Shown: positions 32,691-40,680 of the stretch, in pieces
How positions within the stretch are numbered: the first letter of the stretch is position 1
Layout: every line of letters begins with the position of its first letter
From: Geoalkalibacter sp.
Lineage (GTDB): Bacteria > Desulfobacterota > Desulfuromonadia > Desulfuromonadales > Geoalkalibacteraceae
Assembly (NCBI RefSeq): GCF_030605225.1
Contig: NZ_JAUWAV010000020.1
Span: 1 to 64,000, forward strand
Reading direction: 5' to 3'
DNA length: 64,000 bases
Made by a program: the position numbers and the translations under genes
Notes under the pieces: model-generated
Told to the model about the DNA's origin: nothing
The model's input: only the letters and a program-made list of their open reading frames with translations
Database searches by the model: none

Positions 32691-32727
32691 CTGCCTTTCG
32701 ATTTTTCCGCGAGGAGTCTCCATCGAC

Positions 32728-33492
32728 ATGGCCAAGATCATCGCAATCGCCAACCAGAAAGGAGGCGTGGGCAAGACCACCACGGCGGTCAACCTCGCCG
32801 CCTCCCTCGCGGCGGCGGAAAAGCGCACGCTGCTGGTGGACATGGACCCGCAGGCCAATGCCTGCACGGGGCTGGGCATCGATAAAAGCAAGCTCAAGCA
32901 CACCGTCTACCATGCCCTGCTCGGCGAGGCCGACGCCCGCTCGATTCTGGTTCCCACCGATCTTGAGCTGCTGCGCGTGTTGCCTTCCAACACCGATCTC
33001 ATCGGCGCCGAGATCGAACTGGTCACCGCCCTGGCGCGGGAAGTCAAGCTCAAGAGCGCCCTGGATCCCCTGCGCAACGAATTCGACTTCATCGTCATCG
33101 ACTGTCCGCCTTCCCTGGGGTTGCTCACGGTCAACGCCCTGACCGCCGCCGATTCGGTGCTGGTGCCCCTGCAATGTGAGTTCTACGCCATGGAGGGGCT
33201 CTCCCAGCTGATGACCACCATCCGCATCATCAAGACCCAACTCAATCCGCGCCTGGAGATTCACGGCATCCTGCTGACCATGTTCGACGGTCGCAACAAT
33301 CTCTCGCATCAGGTGTCCGAGGAGATCCGCAACCATTTCGACGGCAAGGTTTTTCACACGGTGATTCCGCGCAACGTGCGTCTCTCCGAAGCGCCCAGCC
33401 ACGGCGTGCCGGTGCTGCTCTACGACGTCAATTCCAAGGGCACGGTGGCCTATCTCGATCTGGCGCGCGAAATCATCGGCATGGGAGGCTGA
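32728..33492 (+). CDS. parA: chromosome partitioning ATPase ParA
   Basis: The 254-residue MinD/ParA-type ATPase has the deviant Walker A NQKGGVGKTTTAVNLAA at residues 9-25, FIVIDCPPSLGLLT as the Walker B region, and the family-typical LLTMFDGRNNLSHQV. It drives segregation of ParB-parS complexes along the nucleoid. A GAGGAG lies about 11 bases before the ATG. parB starts 1 base after the stop, so the pair is an operon. Confidence 0.95.
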   Translation: MAKIIAIANQKGGVGKTTTAVNLAASLAAAEKRTLLVDMDPQANACTGLGIDKSKLKHTVYHALLGEADARSILVPTDLELLRVLPSNTDLIGAEIELVTALAREVKLKSALDPLRNEFDFIVIDCPPSLGLLTVNALTAADSVLVPLQCEFYAMEGLSQLMTTIRIIKTQLNPRLEIHGILLTMFDGRNNLSHQVSEEIRNHFDGKVFHTVIPRNVRLSEAPSHGVPVLLYDVNSKGTVAYLDLAREIIGMGG

Positions 33493-33493
33493 C

Positions 33494-34354
33494 ATGGCCA
33501 AGCGACCCGCTCTGGGCCGGGGCATGGGCGCGCTGCTCGGCAGCGTCGCGGAGCCCGCCGAACGCAGCAAATATTTTCTCTGTCCCGTGGAGGAGTTGCG
33601 CCCCCACGCCGGACAGCCGCGCAAGAGCTTCGATGACGCCAAGATGGAGGAACTGGTCGCCTCCATCCGCGAGAAGGGCATCATCCAGCCCCTGGTGGTG
33701 CGCCGCGAGGGCGAGCACTATCAGATCATCGCCGGGGAGCGGCGCTGGCGCGCCGCGCGCAAGGCGGGCCTTGCCGAAGTGCCGGTGGTCATTCAGGACG
33801 TCTCCGAGGACTGGGCGCTGGAAATGGCGCTCATCGAGAACATTCAGCGCGAGGATCTCAATCCCCTCGAGGAGGCGGAAGCCTACCGCAACCTGGTGAG
33901 TAATTTCGATCTCACGCAGGAGGAGGTGGCGCGCCGCGTCGGCAAGGATCGCTCCTCGGTGGCCAACGCCCTGCGCCTGCTCAGGCTGCCGGAGACGGTG
34001 CGCGCGGATCTGCGCGACAACCGCCTGAGCATGGGCCATGCACGGGCCCTGCTTGGCCTCGACGGCGACGAGGACATTCTGGAGGCAAGCGGCGAAATCC
34101 AGCGCAAGCAGCTCTCGGTGCGCGAGGCCGAGGCCCTGGTCAAGCGCATCAAGAGCTTCGGCGGCCGCCGCCGCAAAAGCCCCGCCAAGACCGAGCCCGA
34201 CGCGCGGCTGAGCGGGTTGGCCGCCGACCTCAAACAAGCCTTGGGCACCGAGGTGCGCATCGCGCCGCGCGGCAAAAAGGGCGGGCGCATCGAAATCGCC
34301 TACACCTCGGCGGCGGATTTGGAGCGCCTGCTCGGGCTGCTGGGAGGCCGCTGA
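33494..34354 (+). CDS. parB: chromosome partitioning protein ParB
   Basis: The 286-residue CTP-dependent clamp binds parS. The N-terminal catalytic domain carries LRPHAGQPRKSFDD, and the arginine-rich box is GERRWRAARKAG. An HTH domain follows (FDLTQEEVARRVGKDRSSVANALRLL, quoted here as TQEEVARRVGKDRSSV). The Lys-rich linker leads to a C-terminal dimerisation domain ending ADLERLLGLLGGR. Its own target site is found at 30066-30081. Confidence 0.95.
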   Translation: MAKRPALGRGMGALLGSVAEPAERSKYFLCPVEELRPHAGQPRKSFDDAKMEELVASIREKGIIQPLVVRREGEHYQIIAGERRWRAARKAGLAEVPVVIQDVSEDWALEMALIENIQREDLNPLEEAEAYRNLVSNFDLTQEEVARRVGKDRSSVANALRLLRLPETVRADLRDNRLSMGHARALLGLDGDEDILEASGEIQRKQLSVREAEALVKRIKSFGGRRRKSPAKTEPDARLSGLAADLKQALGTEVRIAPRGKKGGRIEIAYTSAADLERLLGLLGGR

Positions 34355-34395
34355 CACCACGCCAAACCCCTCGGGCAAGGAGCGCAAGGATCCCT

Positions 34396-34815
34396 ATGTT
34401 CGGAAAAAAACCCGCCAAGGCGGCGATTCCCCTGGAAAAAAGCGACATCAAAGCCTTTCTCGGCCCCGGCAGTCAGTTCGAGGGCAACATGACCTTCACC
34501 GAGATCGTGCGCCTCGACGGGCTGTTTCGCGGCGAGATCCACAGCCAGGATACCCTGATCGTCGGTCAGAGCGGGGAACTGCAGGCGGAAATCAAGGTCG
34601 GCACCCTGATCCTGAGCGGCAAGCTCAAGGGCAACGTGACGGCGGACATCCGAGTCGAGCTGCGCGCGCCGGCGGAAGTCGAGGGCAATATCGCCACGCC
34701 GGTGCTGACGGTGGAAGAAGGGGTGGTGTTCAACGGCAGCCTGCGGATGCGTGGGGCGGCTCCCGAATTGCCGGGAAAAGGCGGCGCGGACGGGGCGAGA
34801 AAGGGCGAAAAGTAA
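34396..34815 (+). CDS. bactofilin
   Basis: The 139-residue polymer-forming cytoskeletal protein has a central beta-helix domain of regular hydrophobic repeats. Examples are LDGLFRGEIHSQDTLIVGQSG, LILSGKLKGNVTAD and LRAPAEVEGNIATPVLTVEEG (each a turn of the helix). Flexible ends carry Lys and Gly. Bactofilins position proteins and can interact with ParAB in some bacteria; its place 41 bases after parB fits that role. ATG at 34396 is preceded by AAGGAGCGCAAGGA-like purines. Confidence 0.9.
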   Translation: MFGKKPAKAAIPLEKSDIKAFLGPGSQFEGNMTFTEIVRLDGLFRGEIHSQDTLIVGQSGELQAEIKVGTLILSGKLKGNVTADIRVELRAPAEVEGNIATPVLTVEEGVVFNGSLRMRGAAPELPGKGGADGARKGEK

Positions 34816-34819
34816 GACG

Positions 34820-34849
34820 TTGACTTCGCCTTGGCCCCTGTGGTATTGA
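34820..34849 (+). promoter_or_regulatory. candidate promoter for the alanine leader
   Basis: TTGACT (34820-34825) and TATTGA (34844-34849) are 18 bases apart, ending about 54 bases before the leader peptide ATG. The -10 match is modest. Confidence 0.35.
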
Positions 34850-34902
34850 CTTGCATCCGGCCGCTCGTAGGCCGCGAAAACCTTTAATCCAAGGCATTTT
34901 CC

Positions 34903-34989
34903 ATGATCCATGCATCGGTGCGAGCTAGCAGCGCGGCCGCCGCGGCGACCGCAGCCCATTTTCAGGCAGATCGCTGTCGCATGGCGTAG
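34903..34989 (+). CDS. putative alanine-rich leader peptide (attenuator)
   Basis: A 28-codon frame opens with ATG at 34903, eight bases after AAGG, and ends with TAG at 34987-34989. Eleven of the 28 residues are Ala, with five consecutive Ala codons at 34933-34947 in the run SSAAAAATAAH. An intrinsic terminator follows at 35016-35047, and the next gene is an aminotransferase of the alanine-forming type. This is the layout of ribosome-mediated transcription attenuation, with stalling at Ala codons expected when charged tRNA-Ala is short. Two short pairings could compete with the terminator's left arm: 34980-34985 with 35020-35025, and 34954-34959 with 35023-35028. The region is GC-rich, so an accidental Ala-rich frame is a real alternative. 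Confidence 0.6.
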   Translation: MIHASVRASSAAAAATAAHFQADRCRMA

Positions 34990-35015
34990 TGTTGCGTTTC
35001 GCACGTGAAAACCCC

Positions 35016-35047
35016 AAAAGCCATGGGCAGCCGCTCGTGGCTTTTTT
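35016..35047 (+). terminator. intrinsic terminator in the aminotransferase leader
   Basis: AAAAGCCATGGGC and GCTCGTGGCTTTT form a 13-bp helix with two G-U pairs around AGCC, followed by six T (35042-35047). It lies 57 bases before the aminotransferase ATG and 200 bases after the bactofilin stop, so it may attenuate the former or end the latter. Confidence 0.8.
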
Positions 35048-35103
35048 GCATTCAAAGGACTTGGCAGCCAGAGCCGATTCTGGCCAGAACACGGAGATTT
35101 GTC

Positions 35104-36408
35104 ATGCGTAACAACATCGTGCACATCGGTGCGGGCGAACTGACCTACGAAATCCGGGCGATCGTCTCCATCGCCGAGAAGCTCAACAAACTCGGCATCA
35201 AGACCAACATGGAAAACATCGGCGATCCCATCGCCAAGGGTGAGAAAATCCCGGTCTGGATGAAAAAAATCGTCGCCGATCTGGCCATGAAGGATTGCTC
35301 CTACGGCTACTGCGCCACCAAGGGTTTGCTGGAAACCCGCGAATTTATTGCCAATATGACCAACTCGCGGGGCAAGACCCAGATCACCGCCGAGGACATC
35401 ATCTTCTTCAACGGCCTGGGCGACGCCATCCAGAAAGTGTACGGTTTTCTGCGCCGCGAGGCGCGCGTCATCGGCCCCTCACCCACCTACTCCACCCATT
35501 CCTCGGGCGAGGCGGCCCATGCCGGGCAGCGTCCCGTCACCTATCGCCTCGATCCGGACAACAACTGGTACCCCGATCTCGATGATCTGCGCCTCTCGGT
35601 CAAGTACAATCCGGCCATCAGCGGCATTCTCATCATCAATCCCGACAACCCCACCGGCGCGGTCTATCCCGAGCGCATCCTGCGCGAGATCGTGGCCATC
35701 GCCAAGGAATACGACCTGTTCATCATCTGCGACGAGATCTACCACAACCTGGTGTACAACGGCGAATCGACCAAGCCCATCTCCGATCTCATCGGCGAGG
35801 TGCCGGCCATCGCCATGAAGGGCATCAGCAAGGAGCTGCCCTGGCCCGGGGCGCGCTGCGGGTGGATCGAGGTGTACAACGCCGAGCGCGACCCGATGTT
35901 CAAGCGCTATATCCAGAGCATCCTCGATTCCAAGATGGTCGAGGTCTGCTCCACGACCCTGCCGCAGAAGGCGATTCCGCCGATCCTCAGCCATCCCGAG
36001 TACCCTAAGTTCCTGGAGGAGCGCAAGGCGCGCTACGAGCACCATTCCAACATCGCCTACGAGATTCTCAAGGAAGTGCCGGGCATCAAGGTCAATCGCA
36101 CCAACGGCGCCTTCTACATGAGCGTGGCCTTCAAGCCCGACCAGCTGACCGACCGCCAGACCCTGCCCATCGCCAATCCCGAGGTGAAGGATCTGGTCGA
36201 AGGGCTGGTCAATCAGCCGGGGGTGTCCCTCGACAAGCGCTTCGTCTATTACCTGCTCGCCTCGACGGGCATCTGCGTGGTGCCCCTCTCCTCCTTCTGC
36301 ACGCCGGAGATGGGCTTTCGCATCACCCTGCTGGAGCTCGACGAGAAGGAATTCACCAAGATTTTCAAGACCATCGCGGAGAAGATCACGGAGTATCTCA
36401 ATTCCTGA
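35104..36408 (+). CDS. PLP-dependent aminotransferase, alanine (AlaA/AlaC) type
   Basis: The 434-residue class I/II aminotransferase resembles AlaA-type alanine transaminases: ELTYEIRAIVSIAEKLNKLG, WYPDLDDLR, GILIINPDNPTGAVYPE and CDEIYHNLVY all have counterparts there. The PLP Lys is in KGISKELPWPGARCGW near residue 245, with the usual Arg-Cys-Gly-Trp after it. It probably makes alanine from pyruvate with glutamate, but aspartate or other amino donors cannot be excluded. ATG at 35104 has GGAG seven bases upstream. The Ala-rich leader and terminator upstream support a role in alanine synthesis. Confidence 0.85.
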   Translation: MRNNIVHIGAGELTYEIRAIVSIAEKLNKLGIKTNMENIGDPIAKGEKIPVWMKKIVADLAMKDCSYGYCATKGLLETREFIANMTNSRGKTQITAEDIIFFNGLGDAIQKVYGFLRREARVIGPSPTYSTHSSGEAAHAGQRPVTYRLDPDNNWYPDLDDLRLSVKYNPAISGILIINPDNPTGAVYPERILREIVAIAKEYDLFIICDEIYHNLVYNGESTKPISDLIGEVPAIAMKGISKELPWPGARCGWIEVYNAERDPMFKRYIQSILDSKMVEVCSTTLPQKAIPPILSHPEYPKFLEERKARYEHHSNIAYEILKEVPGIKVNRTNGAFYMSVAFKPDQLTDRQTLPIANPEVKDLVEGLVNQPGVSLDKRFVYYLLASTGICVVPLSSFCTPEMGFRITLLELDEKEFTKIFKTIAEKITEYLNS

Positions 36409-36465
36409 GTCAACCCTGAACCCCGTGCCTCTTGCCCTTTGCCGCGCCGGTGATAAGGTTTGCCC

Positions 36466-37854
36466 ATGACGACCTTGGCTAAGGAAGGACTGGAGGCGCA
36501 AATCCACGATGAGCGCGATCTGATCGCCTATCTGGCGTCGGGCGCCCGTGCCCCCGAGCACTGGGGAATCGGCGCCGAGGCGGAAAAGCTGGTCATCGAC
36601 GCCGAAACCGGCGAGGCGGCGCCCTTTGATCGCATCGAGGAGTTGCTGCTGCGCGTCGAAGGCCAGGGCGGCTGGCGCGGCATCCGCGAGGAGGGCCGCC
36701 TCATCGCCCTGCAGGGCCCGCGTTCTTCCATCACCCTGGAACCGGGCGGCCAACTCGAGCTCTCCGGCGAGCTCTGCCCGCACCTGCATTGCTGTCACGG
36801 CGATTTGACGCGTCATCTGCGGGCGGTGACGGGCGAGGCGGCGGCGCTCGGCCTGGCGTTTCTCGGCCTGGGCGTGCAACCCTTCACGCCCTTGAGCGAA
36901 ATCGCCTGGGTACCCAAGGCGCGCTACGGCATCATGGGTCCCTACATGCTGCGCACGGGCGATCTCGGGCAGGCGATGATGAAGCAGACCGCCGGCCTTC
37001 AGGTCAACGTGGATTTCAGCGATGAAGCCGATTGGCTGGCCAAGCTGCGGACCAGCCTGCTCCTGGCGCCGGTGCTCTACGCCCTGTTCGCCAATTCGCC
37101 GCTGCTGGAGGGTCGCCCCAGCGGCTTTCTCTCGACGCGCGGCGAAATCTGGTCACGCACCGACCGCGCGCGCACCGGGCTGCTGCCGGCGCTGTTTGCC
37201 GAGGGCGCGGGCTATGCCGGCTACGTCGACTATGCCCTCGATGTACCCATGTATTTCATTCGCCGCGAGGGGCGCTACCTCGACCTGACGGCCAGCCCCC
37301 TGCCCTTTCGCCGCTACCTGCGCGAGGGCTGGCGGGGTTGGCGGGCAACCCTCGGCGATTGGGATCTGCACCTCTCGACCATTTTCACCGAGGTGCGCCT
37401 GCGGCCGCAGATCGAGTTGCGCTCGGCGGACAGTTTGCCGCCGCGCCACACCCTGGCCGTGGCGGCGCTGATCAAGGGGCTGCTCTACGATCAGACGAGC
37501 CTGGAAGCCGCCGGCGCCCTGCTCCATCGCGAAGTCTATCCGCAGCTCGCGCGGATTTTCGCCGATTCCTGGCGCCTCGGGCTGCAAACTCCGACGGCAG
37601 AACGCAGTCTGCGCGAGCTCAGCTTCGATCTGCTCGTGCTCGCGCGCGAGGGGCTTGGCCGTCGGCGCGTGGCCGATCACCGCGGACTGGATGAAACCCT
37701 CTATCTGGAGGGGTTGGACGAGCTGGTCGCCAGCGGCGAGACCCTGGCGCAGCGGCTTTTGGCGCGCTGGCGGGGGTCGCGTCGGGAGAAAGTCCGGCTG
37801 TTGCTGGAGCATTGCGGGTTTGGCGATGGCACGGAAAAGCGTTTTTCGGCCTGA
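36466..37854 (+). CDS. gshA: glutamate-cysteine ligase, plant-type
   Basis: The 462-residue enzyme joins glutamate and cysteine, the first step to glutathione. It belongs to the plant/proteobacterial GCS2-type family: HWGIGAEAEKLVID at residue 30, LEPGGQLELSGE, the GIMGPYMLRTGDLGQAMMKQTAGLQVNVDF region, and DLTASPLPFRRYLREG. The ATG at 36466 has AAGG seven bases upstream; a TTG two codons earlier is less likely. gshB is not in the window. The next gene is a gamma-glutamylcyclotransferase-like protein in the opposite direction, which would belong to glutathione turnover. Confidence 0.9.
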   Translation: MTTLAKEGLEAQIHDERDLIAYLASGARAPEHWGIGAEAEKLVIDAETGEAAPFDRIEELLLRVEGQGGWRGIREEGRLIALQGPRSSITLEPGGQLELSGELCPHLHCCHGDLTRHLRAVTGEAAALGLAFLGLGVQPFTPLSEIAWVPKARYGIMGPYMLRTGDLGQAMMKQTAGLQVNVDFSDEADWLAKLRTSLLLAPVLYALFANSPLLEGRPSGFLSTRGEIWSRTDRARTGLLPALFAEGAGYAGYVDYALDVPMYFIRREGRYLDLTASPLPFRRYLREGWRGWRATLGDWDLHLSTIFTEVRLRPQIELRSADSLPPRHTLAVAALIKGLLYDQTSLEAAGALLHREVYPQLARIFADSWRLGLQTPTAERSLRELSFDLLVLAREGLGRRRVADHRGLDETLYLEGLDELVASGETLAQRLLARWRGSRREKVRLLLEHCGFGDGTEKRFSA

Positions 37855-38024
37855 CTGCGCATATGCACAGATGGGGCGGCGCTTTTGCGGCGTGATTTTT
37901 ACGGGATAAACGGTGGCGGCGCAGGAAGAATGTCTGTATTGTCCAACCATCGACGGCTTGTTGTGGCAGGCGAGCCGGCGAGAAAAAACTCCCTCTTTCG
38001 TTGTACACTCCCTCTGGCAAAAAA

Positions 38025-38071
38025 CTCAGGGCCGGTGACCGGGACTTACCTCCTCCCGCACCGGCCCTGAG
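38025..38071 (-). terminator. intrinsic terminator, possibly bidirectional
   Basis: A perfect 13-bp stem (38025-38037 with 38059-38071) has T runs on both sides. Leftward it ends the gamma-glutamylcyclotransferase-like gene; rightward it may end gshA. The rest of the 37855-38098 gap shows no gene. Confidence 0.85.
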
Positions 38072-38098
38072 CCATTTTTGCCCTCCGCGCCCAATCCG

Positions 38099-38539
38099 TC
38101 AATCCGCCGTGGCAAAGGATTTGAGAAAGCTCTGATAGTCGGCGGAGAGCTTGTGGATCTCGGCGCCGCGAATCAGCTGCGCGAGATAGGCGCGGCTGGG
38201 CTTGAGGCCGCTCTTGAACTTGGCGGCGCGATACACCACGCACTCCAGCTCCCCCTTGCAGGTTTGCACCTTCATCACCTGCCGCCGGTAATGCCCCTTG
38301 TCCACCCCTTCGTACACCTCGAGATTGGCCAGGCTTGTTTCGGGGACCTCGTAGATCACCCCCTCGACCTGGCTGCCGCGGTGATCCTGGACATCGGCGC
38401 GGCCCGTGCCGTCCTCGCCGGGTTTGTGAAAGACCAGCCGCAGGTCGCGGATCTTGCCGGTGCAGACGCGCGAGAAGCTCACACCGCGCTGGGACAGGTT
38501 GTCGGGGTCGAGATTGTGGCCGTAGGCAAAGTACAGCAT
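38099..38539 (-). CDS. gamma-glutamylcyclotransferase-like protein
   Basis: The 146-residue protein opens MLYFAYGHNLDPDNL, the family's glycine-containing loop (usually YGSNL, here YGHNL). It contains LEVYEGVDKGHYRRQ, with the catalytic Glu expected in this motif. Family members cleave gamma-glutamyl dipeptides to 5-oxoproline. The Ser-to-His change in the loop is unusual, so the substrate may differ. ATG at 38539 has GGAG seven bases upstream. It lies head-to-head with transketolase. Confidence 0.8.
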   Translation of the reverse strand: MLYFAYGHNLDPDNLSQRGVSFSRVCTGKIRDLRLVFHKPGEDGTGRADVQDHRGSQVEGVIYEVPETSLANLEVYEGVDKGHYRRQVMKVQTCKGELECVVYRAAKFKSGLKPSRAYLAQLIRGAEIHKLSADYQSFLKSFATAD

Positions 38540-38678
38540 GGGTAGGCTCCTTCCCAGAGAGGATGAAAGACGCACACCCGCCTAGTTTACCAACACCCGC
38601 CGCAATGTCAGCCGTCGTCCTTGAAAAGCGCGGGGCCGCCTGTTTGAATAAGAAAAAAACGGCATTCAAGGAGTGATC

Positions 38679-40676
38679 ATGACCAAGGAACCCCTCGATG
38701 CGAACCTGGCCCGCCACACCATCGACTGCCTGCGCTTTCTCGCCGCCGACGCGGTGGAACAGGCGCGCTCGGGCCATCCCGGCACGCCCATGGAGGCCGC
38801 GCCCCTCGCCTACCTGCTCTACCGCCGTCATCTGCGCCACAATCCCGCCGATCCCGCCTGGCCGGGCCGCGATCGCTTCGTGCTGTCCTGCGGGCACGCC
38901 TCCATGCTGCTCTATGGGGTGCTGCACCTGAGCGGCTACGGACTGAGCCTGGCGGATCTGAAAAACTTCCGGCAACTCGGCAGCCCCACGGCGGGACATC
39001 CCGAATACGGCCATGCCCCGGGGGTGGAAACCACCACCGGACCCCTGGGCCAGGGCCTGGCGGTGAGCGTCGGCATGGCGATGGGCGCGCGCTTTCTCGC
39101 CGAGCGGGCAAGCGCCGACCTGTTCAATTACCGCATCTACTGCCTGTGCTCCGACGGCGATCTCATGGAGGGGGTGGCCGCTGAAGCCGCGTCCTTGGCC
39201 GGCCATCTGGGGCTGGGCAATCTCATCGTCATCTATCTCGACAATCGCATCACCATCGAGGGCGAGACGGATCTGGCCTTCAGCGAGTCGGTGGCGACGC
39301 GCTTTCTGGCCTACGACTGGCAGGTGCGACAGGTGGAAGGGGAAAATCTGGCGGAAATCGAAGCCGCCCTCAACGCCGCCAAGGCCGATCCGCGCCCTTC
39401 CCTGCTCATCGCGCGCACCCACATCGCGCCCGGCGCCCCCACCAAGCAGGACAGCGCCGAAGCGCACGGTGCGCCCCTGGGCGCCGCGGAGCTGGCGGCG
39501 ACCAAGCGCGCCTACGGCTGGGATGCGGAGGCGATGTTTCACGTGCCCGAGGCGGTGCGCGCCCACATGGCGGCGTGTCGCGAGCGCGGCGCCCGTTTGC
39601 AGCGCGAATGGGAAGAGCGTCTGGCGCGGGCGCAGGAGCGGCCCTCGGCGGGGCTGATCGCCTGGCTGGGAAGCCGCGATGGGCGACTGCCCGAGGGTTG
39701 GGCGCAAAATCTGCCGCAGTTTCTTGCGGGCGACGGGCCACAGGCGACGCGCCAGGCAAGCGGCATCGTGCTCAATGCCCTGGCGGCGCGCCTGCCGTTG
39801 CTGCTCGGCGGCTCGGCGGATCTGGGGCCGTCGAACAACACCCATCTCCAGGGCGAAGCCTCCTATAGCCGCGCCCTGAGCGGCCGCAATCTGCATTTCG
39901 GGGTGCGCGAGCATGCCATGGGCGCCATCCTCAACGGCCTGTGCCATACCTCGGGTCTGATCCCCTTTGGCGGCACCTTCCTGATTTTTTCCGACTACAT
40001 GCGCCCGCCCATGCGCCTGGCGGCGCTGATGGGTCTGGCACCCATCTACGTCTTCACCCATGATTCCATCGCGCTCGGCGAGGACGGCCCCACCCATCAA
40101 CCCGTGGAACAACTCGCCGGGCTGCGCGCGGTGCCCAACCTGCGCGTCATCCGGCCCTGCGATGCCAACGAAACGGCGCATGCCTGGCGTCTCGCCGTGG
40201 AGTATCGCCGCGGTCCCACCGCTTTGATCCTCAGCCGCCAGGCCCTGCCGGTGCTCGACCCCGGGCAGCATGCCCCGGCGGACGGGCTGCGGCGCGGCGG
40301 CTATGTGCTGGCCGAGGCCGAGGGGCCTTTGCGCGCCCTGCTCATCGCCACCGGCGCTGAAGTGCATCTGGCCCTGGCGGCGCGCGCCCTGCTGCACCAG
40401 GAGGGCATCGGCACGCGCGTGGTGAGCCTGCCCTGCTGGGAGCTCTTCGCCGAGCAGGACGTCGCCTATCGCGATGCGGTGCTGCCGCCTGCCTGCGCGA
40501 CGCGGGTGGCGGTGGAAGCGGCCTCGCCCTTTGGCTGGGAACGCTGGGTGGGCGAGCGCGGCGCCATCCTCGCCATGCATGGCTACGGCGCCAGCGCCCC
40601 GGGCGGCGTGCTGCTCAAGCACTTCGGCTTTAGCGCCGAGGCGGTGGTGCGCAGGGTAAAGGAAATGCTGATCTAG
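38679..40676 (+). CDS. tkt: transketolase
   Basis: The complete 665-residue enzyme transfers two-carbon units in the non-oxidative pentose phosphate pathway. The thiamine diphosphate motif is [14 protein letters not shown] near residue 155, closing with [28 protein letters not shown] and [11 protein letters not shown] are also typical, and the pyrimidine domain contains [23 protein letters not shown] at 38679 has AAGGAG five bases upstream. The sequence TGTTTCACGTG near 39537 is a half parS site by chance of codons. The stop lies 4 bases before that of the convergent peptidase. Confidence 0.96.
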   Translation: MTKEPLDANLARHTIDCLRFLAADAVEQARSGHPGTPMEAAPLAYLLYRRHLRHNPADPAWPGRDRFVLSCGHASMLLYGVLHLSGYGLSLADLKNFRQLGSPTAGHPEYGHAPGVETTTGPLGQGLAVSVGMAMGARFLAERASADLFNYRIYCLCSDGDLMEGVAAEAASLAGHLGLGNLIVIYLDNRITIEGETDLAFSESVATRFLAYDWQVRQVEGENLAEIEAALNAAKADPRPSLLIARTHIAPGAPTKQDSAEAHGAPLGAAELAATKRAYGWDAEAMFHVPEAVRAHMAACRERGARLQREWEERLARAQERPSAGLIAWLGSRDGRLPEGWAQNLPQFLAGDGPQATRQASGIVLNALAARLPLLLGGSADLGPSNNTHLQGEASYSRALSGRNLHFGVREHAMGAILNGLCHTSGLIPFGGTFLIFSDYMRPPMRLAALMGLAPIYVFTHDSIALGEDGPTHQPVEQLAGLRAVPNLRVIRPCDANETAHAWRLAVEYRRGPTALILSRQALPVLDPGQHAPADGLRRGGYVLAEAEGPLRALLIATGAEVHLALAARALLHQEGIGTRVVSLPCWELFAEQDVAYRDAVLPPACATRVAVEAASPFGWERWVGERGAILAMHGYGASAPGGVLLKHFGFSAEAVVRRVKEMLI

Positions 40677-40680
40677 GGGG

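Noticed and set aside
34998-35015. A parS-like word around GCACGTGAAAAC upstream of the aminotransferase
   Set aside because: It matches only about 11 of 16 parS positions, and the left half does not fit.
39535-39550. TGTTTCACGTG inside transketolase as a parS site
   Set aside because: Only the left half and core match; the right half is CCCGA. It lies in ordinary coding sequence.
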